From positions 1 to 40,606 of the forward strand of contig JAHIRY010000024.1 in the NCBI GenBank assembly GCA_018818405.1: DNA of 40,606 nt, in the 5' to 3' direction. This DNA comes from Patescibacteria group bacterium. GTDB lineage: Bacteria; Patescibacteriota; Patescibacteriia; UBA11705; JABHMO01. A program made the position numbers and the translations under genes. Under the pieces are notes generated by a model. It saw only the letters and a list, made by a program, of their open reading frames with translations. It had not been told where the DNA came from and did not search any database. Each line of letters starts with the position of its first letter. Position 1 is the stretch's first letter. Positions 1 to 10,703 of the stretch are shown one piece after another.

Positions 1-1127
1 ATTGCTTTTGATGAGAACTTATTTCTGATTACAGAGAAATTGCCGCTGAAATTATATTTATTATCGATAAAATCTTTTACGACCGAGATAAACTCCTCAG
101 TACTTTCTACCAAAACGCCCGTACGATTCTGCAAAACAATATCATTGGGGCCTGAAATATTAAAAGCAATTACAGGCAGATCCAATGCCTGCGCTTCCAA
201 AACAGTATTGGGACAGCCTTCCCAGAGGCTGGTGCTGATATACAAATCATTAGCGGCATAAATACTCGCGATTTCTTCTGTGGAAACTTGATTCAAATGG
301 AAAATATTGGAAAAATTCTCTTTAAGCTTTATTATGAAACGGTCATCTCCCTTTCCGCCGATTATGTTCCACCTCACCATTCCCTCATATCCGCGCATAT
401 TCACAGCTTCAATAATTTCAGCCAATTTATCGATGCCTTTTTGCTCTGTCAATCGGCCGATCCACAATATGTTGAATTTTGTTCTATCAGAAGGAAAATC
501 TACTGCCTCATGCTCCGAATTCCGCAAAAAATCTTCATCAAAAAAATTATATATTTTCACGATTTTTTCTCTAGGAAAAATATTTTCCAGTTTTTTCTGA
601 TCAAGCGAATTTTTTACCTGAAAAAGAGCTGCTTCCTTCGTCAAAAAACGATAAAAGCGTCCGATGTACAACAAATTGTGCAATTTCGCGCGCCAGGAAT
701 TTGCAATCGGATAATAGATAGGCGTGCCGCAGCAAAATATAATCGGCGGCAAATTGCCATAGCCTAAAATTAATTTTATTATCCCCGCCTCCAAAATTTC
801 ATTTTTCGAAAAGATCAAATCATATTTGGAAAGCTCTCGTTTCAACTGTGAAAACGATGAACAATTTATGTATTTTACAAGTTTCAACTGTTTTTTCAGA
901 TCGGATGAGTCGCCCTTCCTCCATTGGCTACAAGCTTTTTTATAAGAATAAAAATAGAAAAAAGATAATAAGAAATGCAATTTTATTGCCATTTTTTCGT
1001 CAAAGGCGACTATGGTAATTTCCAAATCAGGATGATACTCTCTCAGCTTCAAAGCTGTTTTTATGAAAAATTTTTCAAATCCGCCGCCATATTCCAAAAA
1101 TAAAAAACTGAAAAATGCTACTTTCAT
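1..1127 (-). CDS. GT4-family glycosyltransferase, 3' end truncated by window edge
   Basis: Hand translation of the minus strand from ATG at 1127: MKVAFFSFLFLEYGGGFEKFFIKTALKLREYHPD...FNILWIGRLTEQKGIDKLAEII...SLWEGCPNTVLEAQALDLPVIAFNISGPNDIV; open to the window edge; absent from the ORF track. Confidence 0.88.
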   Translation of the reverse strand, partial: MKVAFFSFLFLEYGGGFEKFFIKTALKLREYHPDLEITIVAFDEKMAIKLHFLLSFFYFYSYKKACSQWRKGDSSDLKKQLKLVKYINCSSFSQLKRELSKYDLIFSKNEILEAGIIKLILGYGNLPPIIFCCGTPIYYPIANSWRAKLHNLLYIGRFYRFLTKEAALFQVKNSLDQKKLENIFPREKIVKIYNFFDEDFLRNSEHEAVDFPSDRTKFNILWIGRLTEQKGIDKLAEIIEAVNMRGYEGMVRWNIIGGKGDDRFIIKLKENFSNIFHLNQVSTEEIASIYAANDLYISTSLWEGCPNTVLEAQALDLPVIAFNISGPNDIVLQNRTGVLVESTEEFISVVKDFIDNKYNFSGNFSVIRNKFSSKA

Positions 1128-1272
1128 CCGGTTTTACAACTATTAATTAAATTTACTATTATGTTCACTTGAACTCCCGCCAAATGAGATTTTCGAAACC
1201 AAATATCCTGCCGCGCCAGAGGAGAATTCGCAGGTTTTCATAAAAATACAGCCCAATCCGATAAGAGGATTC

Positions 1273-2019
1273 TCAAATAATTTTTTTTGGTTCTGAAAAA
1301 AATAATTTATAGCGGCTAAAAATACTGGATTGTTTTTTAAAATTATTGCTATTTGATTTTTCTTCCTTGTATGCATCCAGTTTTTTCGCATAATAATACT
1401 TTTTTTTGCATGTCTTCAACAAGCTGAGCCTAAGTTCATTGTGATATATATATTCCTTCACCGCTCTGATGCTGGAATTTCCGTATTTTGACGAGATTCT
1501 TTGGGGCAAATCAAAATCTTCCGTCCCTGTGTTGTTCTCATTGTAGCCTGCCATCTCCTCAAATGTTTGTCTGCGAAAAAATCTGGCCGCTTCCATCCAA
1601 GGAACTCCGACATAAAAACTTCGTTCCAATTTTTTGCACTGAGACCAAAATCCTTCGCCAAAGGATTCTTCCGGAATAATTAAACCTTTAATATCATCAT
1701 TCTGACTGACTTTTTCAACGCAAGCGCTGACGACATTCGGAGACAAATGCATGTCAGAATCGATAATCAAAACAAAATCGCCGGCGCACATTTTCACGCC
1801 GAAATTTCTCTGAGCTGAACGCTCCGGTTCGCGGTTGAACACTTTTTCCGTATATTTTCCGGCGATTCCCTTTGTATTGTCCTTCGAATTATTATCAATA
1901 ACAATCAATTCAATGTTTGCATAAGACTGATTTTTTATCGAATTCAAACAATCATCCAGAAATCCGGCTGAATTATAAGTTGGAATAATAACGGAGATCA
2001 ACGGATTTTCAGCGTTCAT
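1273..2019 (-). CDS. GT2-family glycosyltransferase, probably frame-disrupted at its 3' end (full length would be 1143-2019)
   Basis: SVIIPTYNSAGFLDDCLNSI...VIDNNSKDNT; C-terminal continuation found in an overlapping frame. Confidence 0.85.
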   Translation of the reverse strand: MNAENPLISVIIPTYNSAGFLDDCLNSIKNQSYANIELIVIDNNSKDNTKGIAGKYTEKVFNREPERSAQRNFGVKMCAGDFVLIIDSDMHLSPNVVSACVEKVSQNDDIKGLIIPEESFGEGFWSQCKKLERSFYVGVPWMEAARFFRRQTFEEMAGYNENNTGTEDFDLPQRISSKYGNSSIRAVKEYIYHNELRLSLLKTCKKKYYYAKKLDAYKEEKSNSNNFKKQSSIFSRYKLFFSEPKKII

Positions 2020-2056
2020 AAGCGAATGAATATTTTTTAAATTTTACTGCCGCATC

Positions 2057-3076
2057 TTATTGATTTAATTTCTGCTTTTCGAGTTTGTAATAATTATCAG
2101 TGTCATAATAATTCGAATGGATTTTGTAGCAATTTCCGAATAAATTCGCCCAATTGGAATTTGGCCGAGGATTGTCCGCTTCATCCGCGCTTATTTCTCT
2201 GACCGAATATTTATTTGCCGGGATATGGCTGAAATCAATATTTTCCAGACGAAACAGAAAATCACGAACGGCGAATCCCGCTGTTTTGACATATGAAAAA
2301 TCACGCATTCTCACGCTCAACAGAAAACAGAGAACCACTTTGAAAATGAAATGCAAAAATTGCTTTGGCCGGTAGCGAAATTTGATATCCGTTTCAAGAA
2401 AAACCAGGATCAATAAATTTCTCATAAAAAGGTACATACAGAAATTCTGCCAGTACTTGGGCTTAAATGTGATGTGATAATAAAAAACATCGCCGCAAAT
2501 CAAAACTTTTCCGCAGCTTATAGCTTTTAATGTCAATGCATAATCATCAATCAAAAGGAAATAATTCGGATTTACCGGCGTTATTTTGTCCAAGATAGAT
2601 GTTCTGGCAAAAAAATAATGGTACACGGATGCGCGCGTTGACAGTTTGTCAGTGGAAATTGAATTGTCCGTTTCAATTAATTTCGGCAAAACAACATCAA
2701 TGTCCGCATTTTCTTTAAGACGCTGATGCATTCGGCTCAAACTGTCATTTCCCAATATAATTGAATCATTGTCCGAAAGTATAAAAAATTCATAACCATT
2801 TTGTCTGGCCAATTCCATTCCCAATGAAACAGCGCCGCAAACACCTGTATTTTCGCTTGACAGTACATAATTGATTTCCGGAAAATTTTTTTTCAGTGAG
2901 AGGTAATCTTCGCTCGCATTGTCGACTATCAGAATATCAAAATCAATTCCCGTTTGTTCTCTGAGAACCGGAATCAGACGGCTCGTTATTTCCGCTGAAC
3001 AAAAAGTGGGAATGATAATGACAATATCTGATTTCTTCTCAATATCCGCTTTTACAATATAATCAAGAATGCTCAT
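2057..3076 (-). CDS. GT2-family glycosyltransferase (rhamnosyltransferase-like)
   Basis: VIIIPTFCSAEITSRLIPVL..FDILIVDNASED...FFILSDNDS. Confidence 0.85.
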   Translation of the reverse strand: MSILDYIVKADIEKKSDIVIIIPTFCSAEITSRLIPVLREQTGIDFDILIVDNASEDYLSLKKNFPEINYVLSSENTGVCGAVSLGMELARQNGYEFFILSDNDSIILGNDSLSRMHQRLKENADIDVVLPKLIETDNSISTDKLSTRASVYHYFFARTSILDKITPVNPNYFLLIDDYALTLKAISCGKVLICGDVFYYHITFKPKYWQNFCMYLFMRNLLILVFLETDIKFRYRPKQFLHFIFKVVLCFLLSVRMRDFSYVKTAGFAVRDFLFRLENIDFSHIPANKYSVREISADEADNPRPNSNWANLFGNCYKIHSNYYDTDNYYKLEKQKLNQ

Positions 3077-3807
3077 AAATTTATAATGTAAAAATATCGA
3101 TAGCCGCGTTTATTATTGATGAAAATTGAATTTTTGGCAATCAAAACATTGTAAAACAGTTGCGACAGCCAAGTCGATTCATTGTTCCTCAAAAAAATTG
3201 TGCCCGCGATATGAATCAAATGGTAAAAAGGAGGAAGCTGATATACTTTTTCATAATTTAAATTATTGTCCGCCAAAAATTTTTCAATCAGCTTGTAAGA
3301 ATCATACCGCTGTTTGCGCTGATGGTCAAAAAGCCAAAATGGCGGAGTATAACCGATGATTTTTCCGGGAAACCGGCTGAGCAAGCATAAATAATCAATA
3401 AATCTCGCGTATTTGCCGTTGGGAAATCCCAATATCACATATTTTCTCGCCACTCGCGTCGATTCTTTCAGCAAATTTTCCAGAGTTTCATCATCATTCA
3501 AATGTTCCACTGTGTCCAGCGTGAATATCAAATCAAACTTTTTTTCAGAGAAAGGCAATTTATCTTTAATATTGTATTGTATTGTTTTTTCGGGAAGAAC
3601 AAAATTTTTCTCATTGTCATAATAATATCCGAAATCATCGGCACCCAGATAATCCAGCGCAAGATCTTCAAAATAAAAATTTCCGCCCCGGTGACCGCTG
3701 CCGAGCTCGAGACAATTTTCAATTCCGTGCTCCGAAATAAATTTGCGAACAAAGCCGTACCGCGCATCTTCATCGAAACTGATTGTTTTTTTCAGTAAAT
3801 CGTTCAT
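3073..3807 (-). CDS. class I SAM-dependent methyltransferase
   Basis: ENCLELGSGHRGG, FDLIFTLDTVEHLND; ATGA overlap with the next gene. Confidence 0.8.
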   Translation of the reverse strand: MNDLLKKTISFDEDARYGFVRKFISEHGIENCLELGSGHRGGNFYFEDLALDYLGADDFGYYYDNEKNFVLPEKTIQYNIKDKLPFSEKKFDLIFTLDTVEHLNDDETLENLLKESTRVARKYVILGFPNGKYARFIDYLCLLSRFPGKIIGYTPPFWLFDHQRKQRYDSYKLIEKFLADNNLNYEKVYQLPPFYHLIHIAGTIFLRNNESTWLSQLFYNVLIAKNSIFINNKRGYRYFYIINL

Positions 3808-4919
3808 AAATTAATTTTTCTTTTTATTTTACATCGGAGCAAAATTTCGTCAGCGGTTTCCAGCGCCGAGGCGACGGTTTGATCCATGTTGAAATATTTA
3901 TATTGCCCGAGCCGTCCGGCAAACCAAACATTTTTTAAATTTTTAGCTTCTTTTTCATATCGCCCGTAAATATTGTGATTGGTATCATTGGGAATGGGAT
4001 AACTGGGTTCGCCTCCTTCAATCGGATATTCCCGCGCAATGACTGTTTTTTCGTTTTTTTCGCCGGTGGCGTGCTTGATTTCCGTTATTCTGGTGAATTC
4101 ATATTCATTCGGATAATTTATCAGGCAATATTCTTGAAAAAATTCCCGATCCAGCGTCTCGAATTGAAAATCCAAACTGCGATACGGCAAACGGCCGAAC
4201 TTAAATCCGAAAAATTCATCGATCGGCCCGGTATAAACCATTTTTTCGAATGAAATTTTCTTCACGATATTTTCAAAATTTTCATTCAACTTCACATCAA
4301 CATTTTTCAGCATTGATTCAAACATCTTCGCGTATCCGTTCAGGGGCATTGCCTGATACTTGTCAGTGAAATACCTGTCATCCGTATTTGTTCGAATCGG
4401 AATTCTGGCGGTGACGGAAGCATCCAGATTTTCCGGATCGGTTTTCCATTGTTTGATCGTATAATTTTTGAAAAACGCGTCATATATTTCTCTGCCGATA
4501 GTGGAGAGCACTTGCTGTTTCGCATTTTTCACAATTGAAATTTTTTCTTTTTTCAATTCTATGAATCGAGCCGCTTCATCCTCGGTTCGAAGATTGATTT
4601 TGAAAAATTTATTCAAAGTATCGCGATTGATCGGCAATGGATACAGTTCATTTCCAAGACTGGCGGCAACCCGCAGTTCATACGGCCGCCATTCGGTAAA
4701 TCGAGACAAATATTCATAAACCTTTTTATCATCGGTATGAAAAAGATGCGGACCGTATTTGTGGACGGTCAGACCGTCATCATTGCGAAAATCATAGCAA
4801 TTTCCGCCGATATGATCGCGTTTATCGATTACCAAAACTTTTTCGCCCTGAGAACTCAATCTTTCCGCTATAACCGAGCCGGCCAAGCCGCAACCGACGA
4901 TCAACGAATCATATTTCAT
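3804..4919 (-). CDS. glf: UDP-galactopyranose mutase
   Basis: DSLIVGCGLAGSVIAERL...HIGGNCYD...VHKYGPHLFHT...YTIKQW; C-terminal GRLGQYKYFNMDQTVASAL. Confidence 0.97.
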   Translation of the reverse strand: MKYDSLIVGCGLAGSVIAERLSSQGEKVLVIDKRDHIGGNCYDFRNDDGLTVHKYGPHLFHTDDKKVYEYLSRFTEWRPYELRVAASLGNELYPLPINRDTLNKFFKINLRTEDEAARFIELKKEKISIVKNAKQQVLSTIGREIYDAFFKNYTIKQWKTDPENLDASVTARIPIRTNTDDRYFTDKYQAMPLNGYAKMFESMLKNVDVKLNENFENIVKKISFEKMVYTGPIDEFFGFKFGRLPYRSLDFQFETLDREFFQEYCLINYPNEYEFTRITEIKHATGEKNEKTVIAREYPIEGGEPSYPIPNDTNHNIYGRYEKEAKNLKNVWFAGRLGQYKYFNMDQTVASALETADEILLRCKIKRKINL

Positions 4920-5983
4920 AATTTTATTTTTGAATACAAATTATGCTGGTTATAAATACGGTAAAACTCTTGAGACTTTAAATGAAAATTTTCAATGTCA
5001 AACATTTTCAAGTCTCTCTTGATATTATTATAATCCAATTCGCTGTAGACAACGCCAAGACAATTCTCTTTTACGTGTCCGGCGATTTCCGGCAATGATG
5101 ACATCAAAACCGGCAATCCGCAGGCAATATACTCTGAAACCTTTAATGGCGAACAATAATATGTCCATTTTGAATGTAGATTGTATGGAGCCAAACCAAC
5201 GCCATCAAATTTTTTCATGTAATCAATGACAAATCCGTGATCTTTTTTAAAATAGGTTTCGATTTTTATATTTTTTGCGCGGCAAAGATTTACAACGCGA
5301 TCCCAATCATCGCCATAACCGATTAAAACCAACTTTTTTATTAACGGATGAATCGTTTCCACCAATTCATACAAACCATGCTCTCTTGTCACGGAACCGG
5401 CGAAAATAAAATTATCTTTGCGCAACTCTTTGTCTTGAAATTCTTCTTTTTCCAATAAAACCCCGTTCGGAACAATGATGGATTTTTCTTTCTTTAGACC
5501 GAAATTAAATCGCTTCTCCTCTGCTCTTTTTGTATTGGAAATTACCAGATCGGCATATCGGCAACAAATAAATTCCACCCCATAATAAATTTTGTCCAGC
5601 AACAAATTGTTGAATCGGTCTTCGGAAAAATCACTGCCGAAATATATAATCTTTTCTATTCTTTTCCTGAATATCTTCCTCAAAAATATGCCGGCTAAAA
5701 CATCAAAATTATTGGCTCCGATGAAAATTGTAAAATCGATTTTCAAAGAAAACCTAACAGAAACAAAAAAATCTATAAATAAATTTAAAATACCTAACGA
5801 ATTTGATCTTTTTATTTTTATGGTTTCGTTTTGATTGTAGAAAACAGTGGCTCTTCCCCGATAATTATCAAGCGGATGTTCCACTATTGATACACTGCAG
5901 TCATTTTTTTTCAAATATTTTCGATAATAGTCGATCGGGCCTTGTATCTCGGAAGAATGACTAATTATAAATATGCGTTTCAC
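4916..5983 (-). CDS. GT4-like glycosyltransferase
   Basis: VPNGVLLEKEEF, FIFAGSVTREHGLYELVETI, SPLKVSEYIACGLPVLMSSLPEIAGHV. Confidence 0.8.
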   Translation of the reverse strand: MKRIFIISHSSEIQGPIDYYRKYLKKNDCSVSIVEHPLDNYRGRATVFYNQNETIKIKRSNSLGILNLFIDFFVSVRFSLKIDFTIFIGANNFDVLAGIFLRKIFRKRIEKIIYFGSDFSEDRFNNLLLDKIYYGVEFICCRYADLVISNTKRAEEKRFNFGLKKEKSIIVPNGVLLEKEEFQDKELRKDNFIFAGSVTREHGLYELVETIHPLIKKLVLIGYGDDWDRVVNLCRAKNIKIETYFKKDHGFVIDYMKKFDGVGLAPYNLHSKWTYYCSPLKVSEYIACGLPVLMSSLPEIAGHVKENCLGVVYSELDYNNIKRDLKMFDIENFHLKSQEFYRIYNQHNLYSKIKL

Positions 5984-6671
5984 ATTTTCTAATTTTAAAA
6001 GTTATGAAATGGCTGTGGATTCTGTCAAAACTGCCGAATATTGCAGGGAATGGGAAATACCCGGCGCCTTTAATATTTTCGACTTGAAATCCAAATGCTT
6101 CAAAATATTCTTTCAGACCGCGGATGTTATAAATCCGAACATGCTGCCATGATTCCAGCTCCAGTTTATCATCTCGATGAAGAGAAAACGGATTGCCGAT
6201 TCCCATTTTCTTCCCGGAAAAATTTGTCAGCGAAAAAATTTGCCAGCCAACAACACTGGCAAAAATATTGCACCAACTGCTGGCATTTTCAGTGCTTATT
6301 ATAGCAAAACCTTTTGGCTTTATGACTCTATGTATTTCTGAAAGAAAATTATCGGAATTATAGATATGTTCAATTACTTGATTCGCATGAACAACATCAA
6401 AAAAATCATCGGGGAAATCAAATTTTTCGTTTAAGTTTATCTTTTTGATTTTTACTCCATTTTGTTCAGAAAGTTTTATTCTGGCATCAACGGTTTCCGC
6501 TCCGTAAACATTTTTTGTACCGATTTTATCTGCCAGTTTCATTGTCAACACGCCATCATCGCACCCCAAATCCAAAAATTTCGCATCACTGTTATTTTCC
6601 AGAAGATGAAAAATATTTTCATGGTTTAGTTGTACTGCTTTTTCGAATAATCTATGCAAATATTTTTTCAT
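5961..6671 (-). CDS. class I SAM-dependent methyltransferase
   Basis: AKFLDLGCDDGVLTMKLA, FDVVHANQVIEHIYNSDNFLSEIHRVIKPKG. Confidence 0.85.
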   Translation of the reverse strand: MKKYLHRLFEKAVQLNHENIFHLLENNSDAKFLDLGCDDGVLTMKLADKIGTKNVYGAETVDARIKLSEQNGVKIKKINLNEKFDFPDDFFDVVHANQVIEHIYNSDNFLSEIHRVIKPKGFAIISTENASSWCNIFASVVGWQIFSLTNFSGKKMGIGNPFSLHRDDKLELESWQHVRIYNIRGLKEYFEAFGFQVENIKGAGYFPFPAIFGSFDRIHSHFITFKIRKCETHIYN

Positions 6672-7360
6672 ATCTTTCTCAATTTCATATAAATGTGCGC
6701 AAAACCGTTTGAGGAAAATTCTTCATCTTCTTTTTTATCCAAAAAATCGCTGAACAATGTATTTCTTCTGAATACCCATTTCGAAATATACAAATCAATA
6801 ATTGAAACCAATGACCACCATCGCCCCCCGATCTTTATTTCCAGAATTTGGAACTCGGAATCTTTGGCGAATTCACTCAGATTTTCAAGAGAATAATGCC
6901 GGTGCCCGATCAGCCACCAGGCCGGATCCAGAATATTGGTGAAAAAAGATTTGTGCGGCGTGGATAAATAAAAACACCCTCCTAATTTTAAAACTCTGCT
7001 CGCTTCCCTAAACATGTGCAATTCTGTATTTTTTGGAATATGTTCGATAACGTCCCATGAAACGATGGTATCAAAAGAATTATTGGGAAATGGCAACCTT
7101 GAGGATTTTCCTATTTTTAATCTCAAACGCTCATCCTTTATATTATTTCTAATTGTTTGCAAATCATTTTCGGATATTTCAATCGCCGCCATTTTTTTCA
7201 CGCCTCTATCCAGAAAATTCATTTCACACCAGCCATGGCCACAGCCAATATCAAGAATATCTTTGTTTTTTAAATCATAATCATCAACAAAATTTACGCT
7301 CGCGAGCAATCTGCCGTGAAGTTTTTTACTCGGTTTTTCCTCCAATATATTTTTCATCAA
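6668..7360 (-). CDS. class I SAM-dependent methyltransferase
   Basis: KDILDIGCGHGWCEMNFLDRG, SFDTIVSWDVIEHIP, SRVLKLGGCFYLSTP. Confidence 0.85.
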   Translation of the reverse strand: MMKNILEEKPSKKLHGRLLASVNFVDDYDLKNKDILDIGCGHGWCEMNFLDRGVKKMAAIEISENDLQTIRNNIKDERLRLKIGKSSRLPFPNNSFDTIVSWDVIEHIPKNTELHMFREASRVLKLGGCFYLSTPHKSFFTNILDPAWWLIGHRHYSLENLSEFAKDSEFQILEIKIGGRWWSLVSIIDLYISKWVFRRNTLFSDFLDKKEDEEFSSNGFAHIYMKLRKI

Positions 7361-7368
7361 TCTGAAAA

Positions 7369-8286
7369 TTATTGATTAGAGCGCTGATCCGACGCCCAGC
7401 TCGCTTTATATTTTTCCAGCCATTCTTCCAATTCAACGGTCGGATTCCAGCCGAGCAACTTTTTTGCCAGAGAATTGTCCGCCAGAGTCGCCCGGGGTTC
7501 AACTCGCGGAGGAAGGTTGATTGTCGGTCCGCCAATCATTTTTGCAATTTCATTGACGCTGAAATTTTTTCCTTGTCCGATGTTTATCGCTTCTCCCTTT
7601 CCGACATTATCGCTTTGCGCTGATAATATATTGGCCATAACAACATCTCCGACATAAATAAAATCGCGCCGCTGTTCGCCGTCGCCGACAATGGTCATGG
7701 GTTCTCCGCTGAGCCGTTGATTCTTGAAGATTTCCAATACCAATGCATACGCGCCTTCACTCGTCTGCCCCTCGCCGAAAACATTGAAATAGCGCAATGA
7801 AACCGTCGGCAAATTATAAAGATGACTAAACAAACGGCAATATAATTCGCCCATGTACTTTTGCATTCCATACGGGCTGGAAGGATTTGCCGGAGAATTT
7901 TCCGTTGTCGGCAATTCCAGCTGATCGCCGTAAACAGCGGAAGACGATGTGTAAACTACTTTTTTTACGCCCGCGTCGCGAGACGCAACCAGAACATTGA
8001 GCGTTCCGTCCAGATTAATTCCATTCGCTTCAATCGGATTTTTTATAGACGGCTGAACGCGAGGAAAGGCGGCCAGGTGAAATACGAAATCAACATCTTT
8101 GAATATTGATTTTATTTTTTCAAAATCCCGAATATCTTCCTCGTAAAATTGCGCTTGCGGATTTATATTTTCACGGCGGCCTGATGATAAATTGTCAATC
8201 ACAATAACTTCATCGCCCCTGCGAATCAGCTCATTTACCAAATTCGAACCGATGAATCCGGCTCCGCCAGTGACAATTGTTCTCAT
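7369..8286 (-). CDS. NAD-dependent epimerase/dehydratase (GalE-like extended SDR)
   Basis: [40 protein letters not shown]. Confidence 0.9.
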   Translation of the reverse strand: MRTIVTGGAGFIGSNLVNELIRRGDEVIVIDNLSSGRRENINPQAQFYEEDIRDFEKIKSIFKDVDFVFHLAAFPRVQPSIKNPIEANGINLDGTLNVLVASRDAGVKKVVYTSSSAVYGDQLELPTTENSPANPSSPYGMQKYMGELYCRLFSHLYNLPTVSLRYFNVFGEGQTSEGAYALVLEIFKNQRLSGEPMTIVGDGEQRRDFIYVGDVVMANILSAQSDNVGKGEAINIGQGKNFSVNEIAKMIGGPTINLPPRVEPRATLADNSLAKKLLGWNPTVELEEWLEKYKASWASDQRSNQ

Positions 8287-9404
8287 ATGTTTGAATCTCT
8301 CAGTAATTTTAGAAAATCATGATAACTTTTTTCAAAATTAATCTCTCGGCTCCAGCGCCACGCGTTTGTCTTCAGTTTATCATATTTCAATTTATTTTCA
8401 CACAAGGAAACAATGCTTTTCTCCAAAGAATCCGGATTGTTCGATTTTGCGATCAAGCCGGTTTCATTGTGTCTCACGCTGTCGCGCAGTCCGTCGACAT
8501 TGTAAACAATCGCCGGAGTTCCCTGACTGTTCGCCTCGGTGACTACCAATCCCCAACCTTCTTTTACGGATGTACAACACAACACATGAGATTTGCGCAA
8601 AAGTTTTATTTTTTCTTCGCAACTTACTTTGCCGAGATATTGAATGGATTTTCCGTAATCGGAATTTTTGATTTTTCTCAAAACTTTTTTTCCGTAGCGG
8701 CAGTTCGCGTCCCCTGCAAGAATCAGCCTCAATTCCGGAATTTGTTTCTTGGCTATTTCAAACGCGGAAACAATATGCGCTGTCCGTTTCATTGATCGAA
8801 CGGAACCGAGACTAAGGATCGTAAATTCGCTGAACTTTTCAATATTATCCAATGTTTCCGGCGGTTTGATTTCAATTCCTTCGGAAATAATGCTGATGTT
8901 TTTTTCCGCAAATCCGAATTTCATCAGATCGCGCTTTGTGCTGTTTGAAACGGTGATGACTTTTCGATCATTCAGAAGCAGCAAATAAATCGGTTCGATC
9001 AAATATCCGATGAGATTCAAGGGAAAAAACATTTGGAAAAACCAAATTTCACGGCAGAGCTGATGAACGAACAAAACATTTTTTTCTTTCACAAAAAATT
9101 TGCAGAAAAAAGGAATCGTATTCATTTCATCAATAACCAAATCAGGCCAGCCTTGAAATTTTTCTTTGTAGAGGCGAAACGCTTTCCAATAAATTGTCCA
9201 TTTATTTCCCGGCCGAAAAATTTTATATCCGTTTTTTGTTTCTTCTTTTTCACCGCCCGAAAAATTCGCGACAACAAAAATAATTTCAATTCCGTCTCCC
9301 GCCAATCGCCGCGCCAATTCTTCATTGACTACTTCCGCTCCGCCGGCTGACGGATTTTCCCGGTCTTTCCAGGTAAACCATAATATTTTTTTTATTTCCG
9401 CCAT
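8283..9404 (-). CDS. GT4-family glycosyltransferase
   Basis: ENPSAGGAEVVNEELARRLA, FTILSLGSVRSMKRTAHIVSAF, SVKEGWGLVVTEANSQGTPAIVYNVDGLRDSV. Confidence 0.9.
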   Translation of the reverse strand: MAEIKKILWFTWKDRENPSAGGAEVVNEELARRLAGDGIEIIFVVANFSGGEKEETKNGYKIFRPGNKWTIYWKAFRLYKEKFQGWPDLVIDEMNTIPFFCKFFVKEKNVLFVHQLCREIWFFQMFFPLNLIGYLIEPIYLLLLNDRKVITVSNSTKRDLMKFGFAEKNISIISEGIEIKPPETLDNIEKFSEFTILSLGSVRSMKRTAHIVSAFEIAKKQIPELRLILAGDANCRYGKKVLRKIKNSDYGKSIQYLGKVSCEEKIKLLRKSHVLCCTSVKEGWGLVVTEANSQGTPAIVYNVDGLRDSVRHNETGLIAKSNNPDSLEKSIVSLCENKLKYDKLKTNAWRWSREINFEKSYHDFLKLLRDSNI

Positions 9405-9413
9405 TTGTTTATT

Positions 9414-10703
9414 TTATTTTCCAATGCCTTTATAGATAAATCCATACCGCTTCAATTTAATTTCATCAAGAATGTTTCTTCCATCCAATATCAAATTGCC
9501 TTGCATTGAACTTTTTATCAATTCAAAGTCGAGATCAATAAATTGAGGCCAATCCGTAACAATCATCAGTGCGGATGCATCTTTCACTACAGAATATGGA
9601 TCACTAAAATAACCAATATTCGGAAAAATTTTTTTAAAATTTTCCATTGCCACAGGATCATGTACCTGTATTACCGCATTTTCAGACAACAACTTTTCGA
9701 TAATTACTTGTGCCGGGGAAAAACGGATATCATCAGTATTAGGTTTGAATGCCAGCCCCCAAATCGCAATTTTCTTTCCATTCAAATCCGGCAGACTTTG
9801 TTTTAATTTATGAAAAAGGGAAATTTTCATTTTTTCATTTACATGTTCTACTTCTTCCAAAATATTAAACCTAACACCATGCTGCTGACCGATTTTAATC
9901 AAGGCGTTTACATCCTTTGGAAAACAAGAACCCCCATAACCGCAACCGGCATATAAAAATGCTTGTTTTCCGATTCTTTTATCGAGCATCATGCCCTCGG
10001 CCACACTGGTAATATCAGCTCCGGCGCTTTCGCAAATGCCGGCAATGCTATTTATAAATGAAATACTGGTTGCCAAAAACGCATTGGAAGCATACTTAAT
10101 CATTTCAGCGCTTTTCGTATCTGTAATAAGAATTTGGCTGTTAAAATTCCTAAATACTTCTAGGATTACTTTTTTTGCCCGGTCGCTGTCGTCAATGCCA
10201 ATTACAATTCTATCAGGGCTTAAAAAATCTTTTACCGCCGAACCTTCCCTCAAAAATTCCGGATTTGATATGACATCAAAAAATCCATCGTAATATTGTT
10301 TAATTATTTCTGAAATTTCTCGAGCAGTTCCGATTGGAACAGTACTTTTATTTACGATTACCGAATAATGGCTCAAATTTTTCCCGATCGCATGCGCAGC
10401 AGAAAATACTTGACTTATATCCGCCTCACCATTTTCTTTTGTCGGAGTACCGACAGCAATAAATACAATTGACGCGTCTGCCAGAATTTCTTCCAAATTG
10501 CAGCTAAACTGCAAACGTCCAAGTTTGAAATTGCTTAAAACCAATTCCGACAATATAGGCTCATAAATCGGAATGATTCCGCGATTAAGATTGTTTATTT
10601 TTTCTTCATCAATATCAATACAAGCAACATCATGACCGATATCAGCCAAGCATGCGCCTGTAACTAGTCCCACATATCCAGTTCCTATCACAATAATTTT
10701 CAT
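9414..10703 (-). CDS. ugd: UDP-glucose 6-dehydrogenase
   Basis: [58 protein letters not shown]. Confidence 0.97.
   Translation of the reverse strand: MKIIVIGTGYVGLVTGACLADIGHDVACIDIDEEKINNLNRGIIPIYEPILSELVLSNFKLGRLQFSCNLEEILADASIVFIAVGTPTKENGEADISQVFSAAHAIGKNLSHYSVIVNKSTVPIGTAREISEIIKQYYDGFFDVISNPEFLREGSAVKDFLSPDRIVIGIDDSDRAKKVILEVFRNFNSQILITDTKSAEMIKYASNAFLATSISFINSIAGICESAGADITSVAEGMMLDKRIGKQAFLYAGCGYGGSCFPKDVNALIKIGQQHGVRFNILEEVEHVNEKMKISLFHKLKQSLPDLNGKKIAIWGLAFKPNTDDIRFSPAQVIIEKLLSENAVIQVHDPVAMENFKKIFPNIGYFSDPYSVVKDASALMIVTDWPQFIDLDFELIKSSMQGNLILDGRNILDEIKLKRYGFIYKGIGK

Noticed and set aside
40-767. Plus-strand ORFs 40-261, 288-767, 307-600
   Set aside because: They are antisense to the clear minus-strand GT4 gene (1-1127) running off the edge; low-complexity translations
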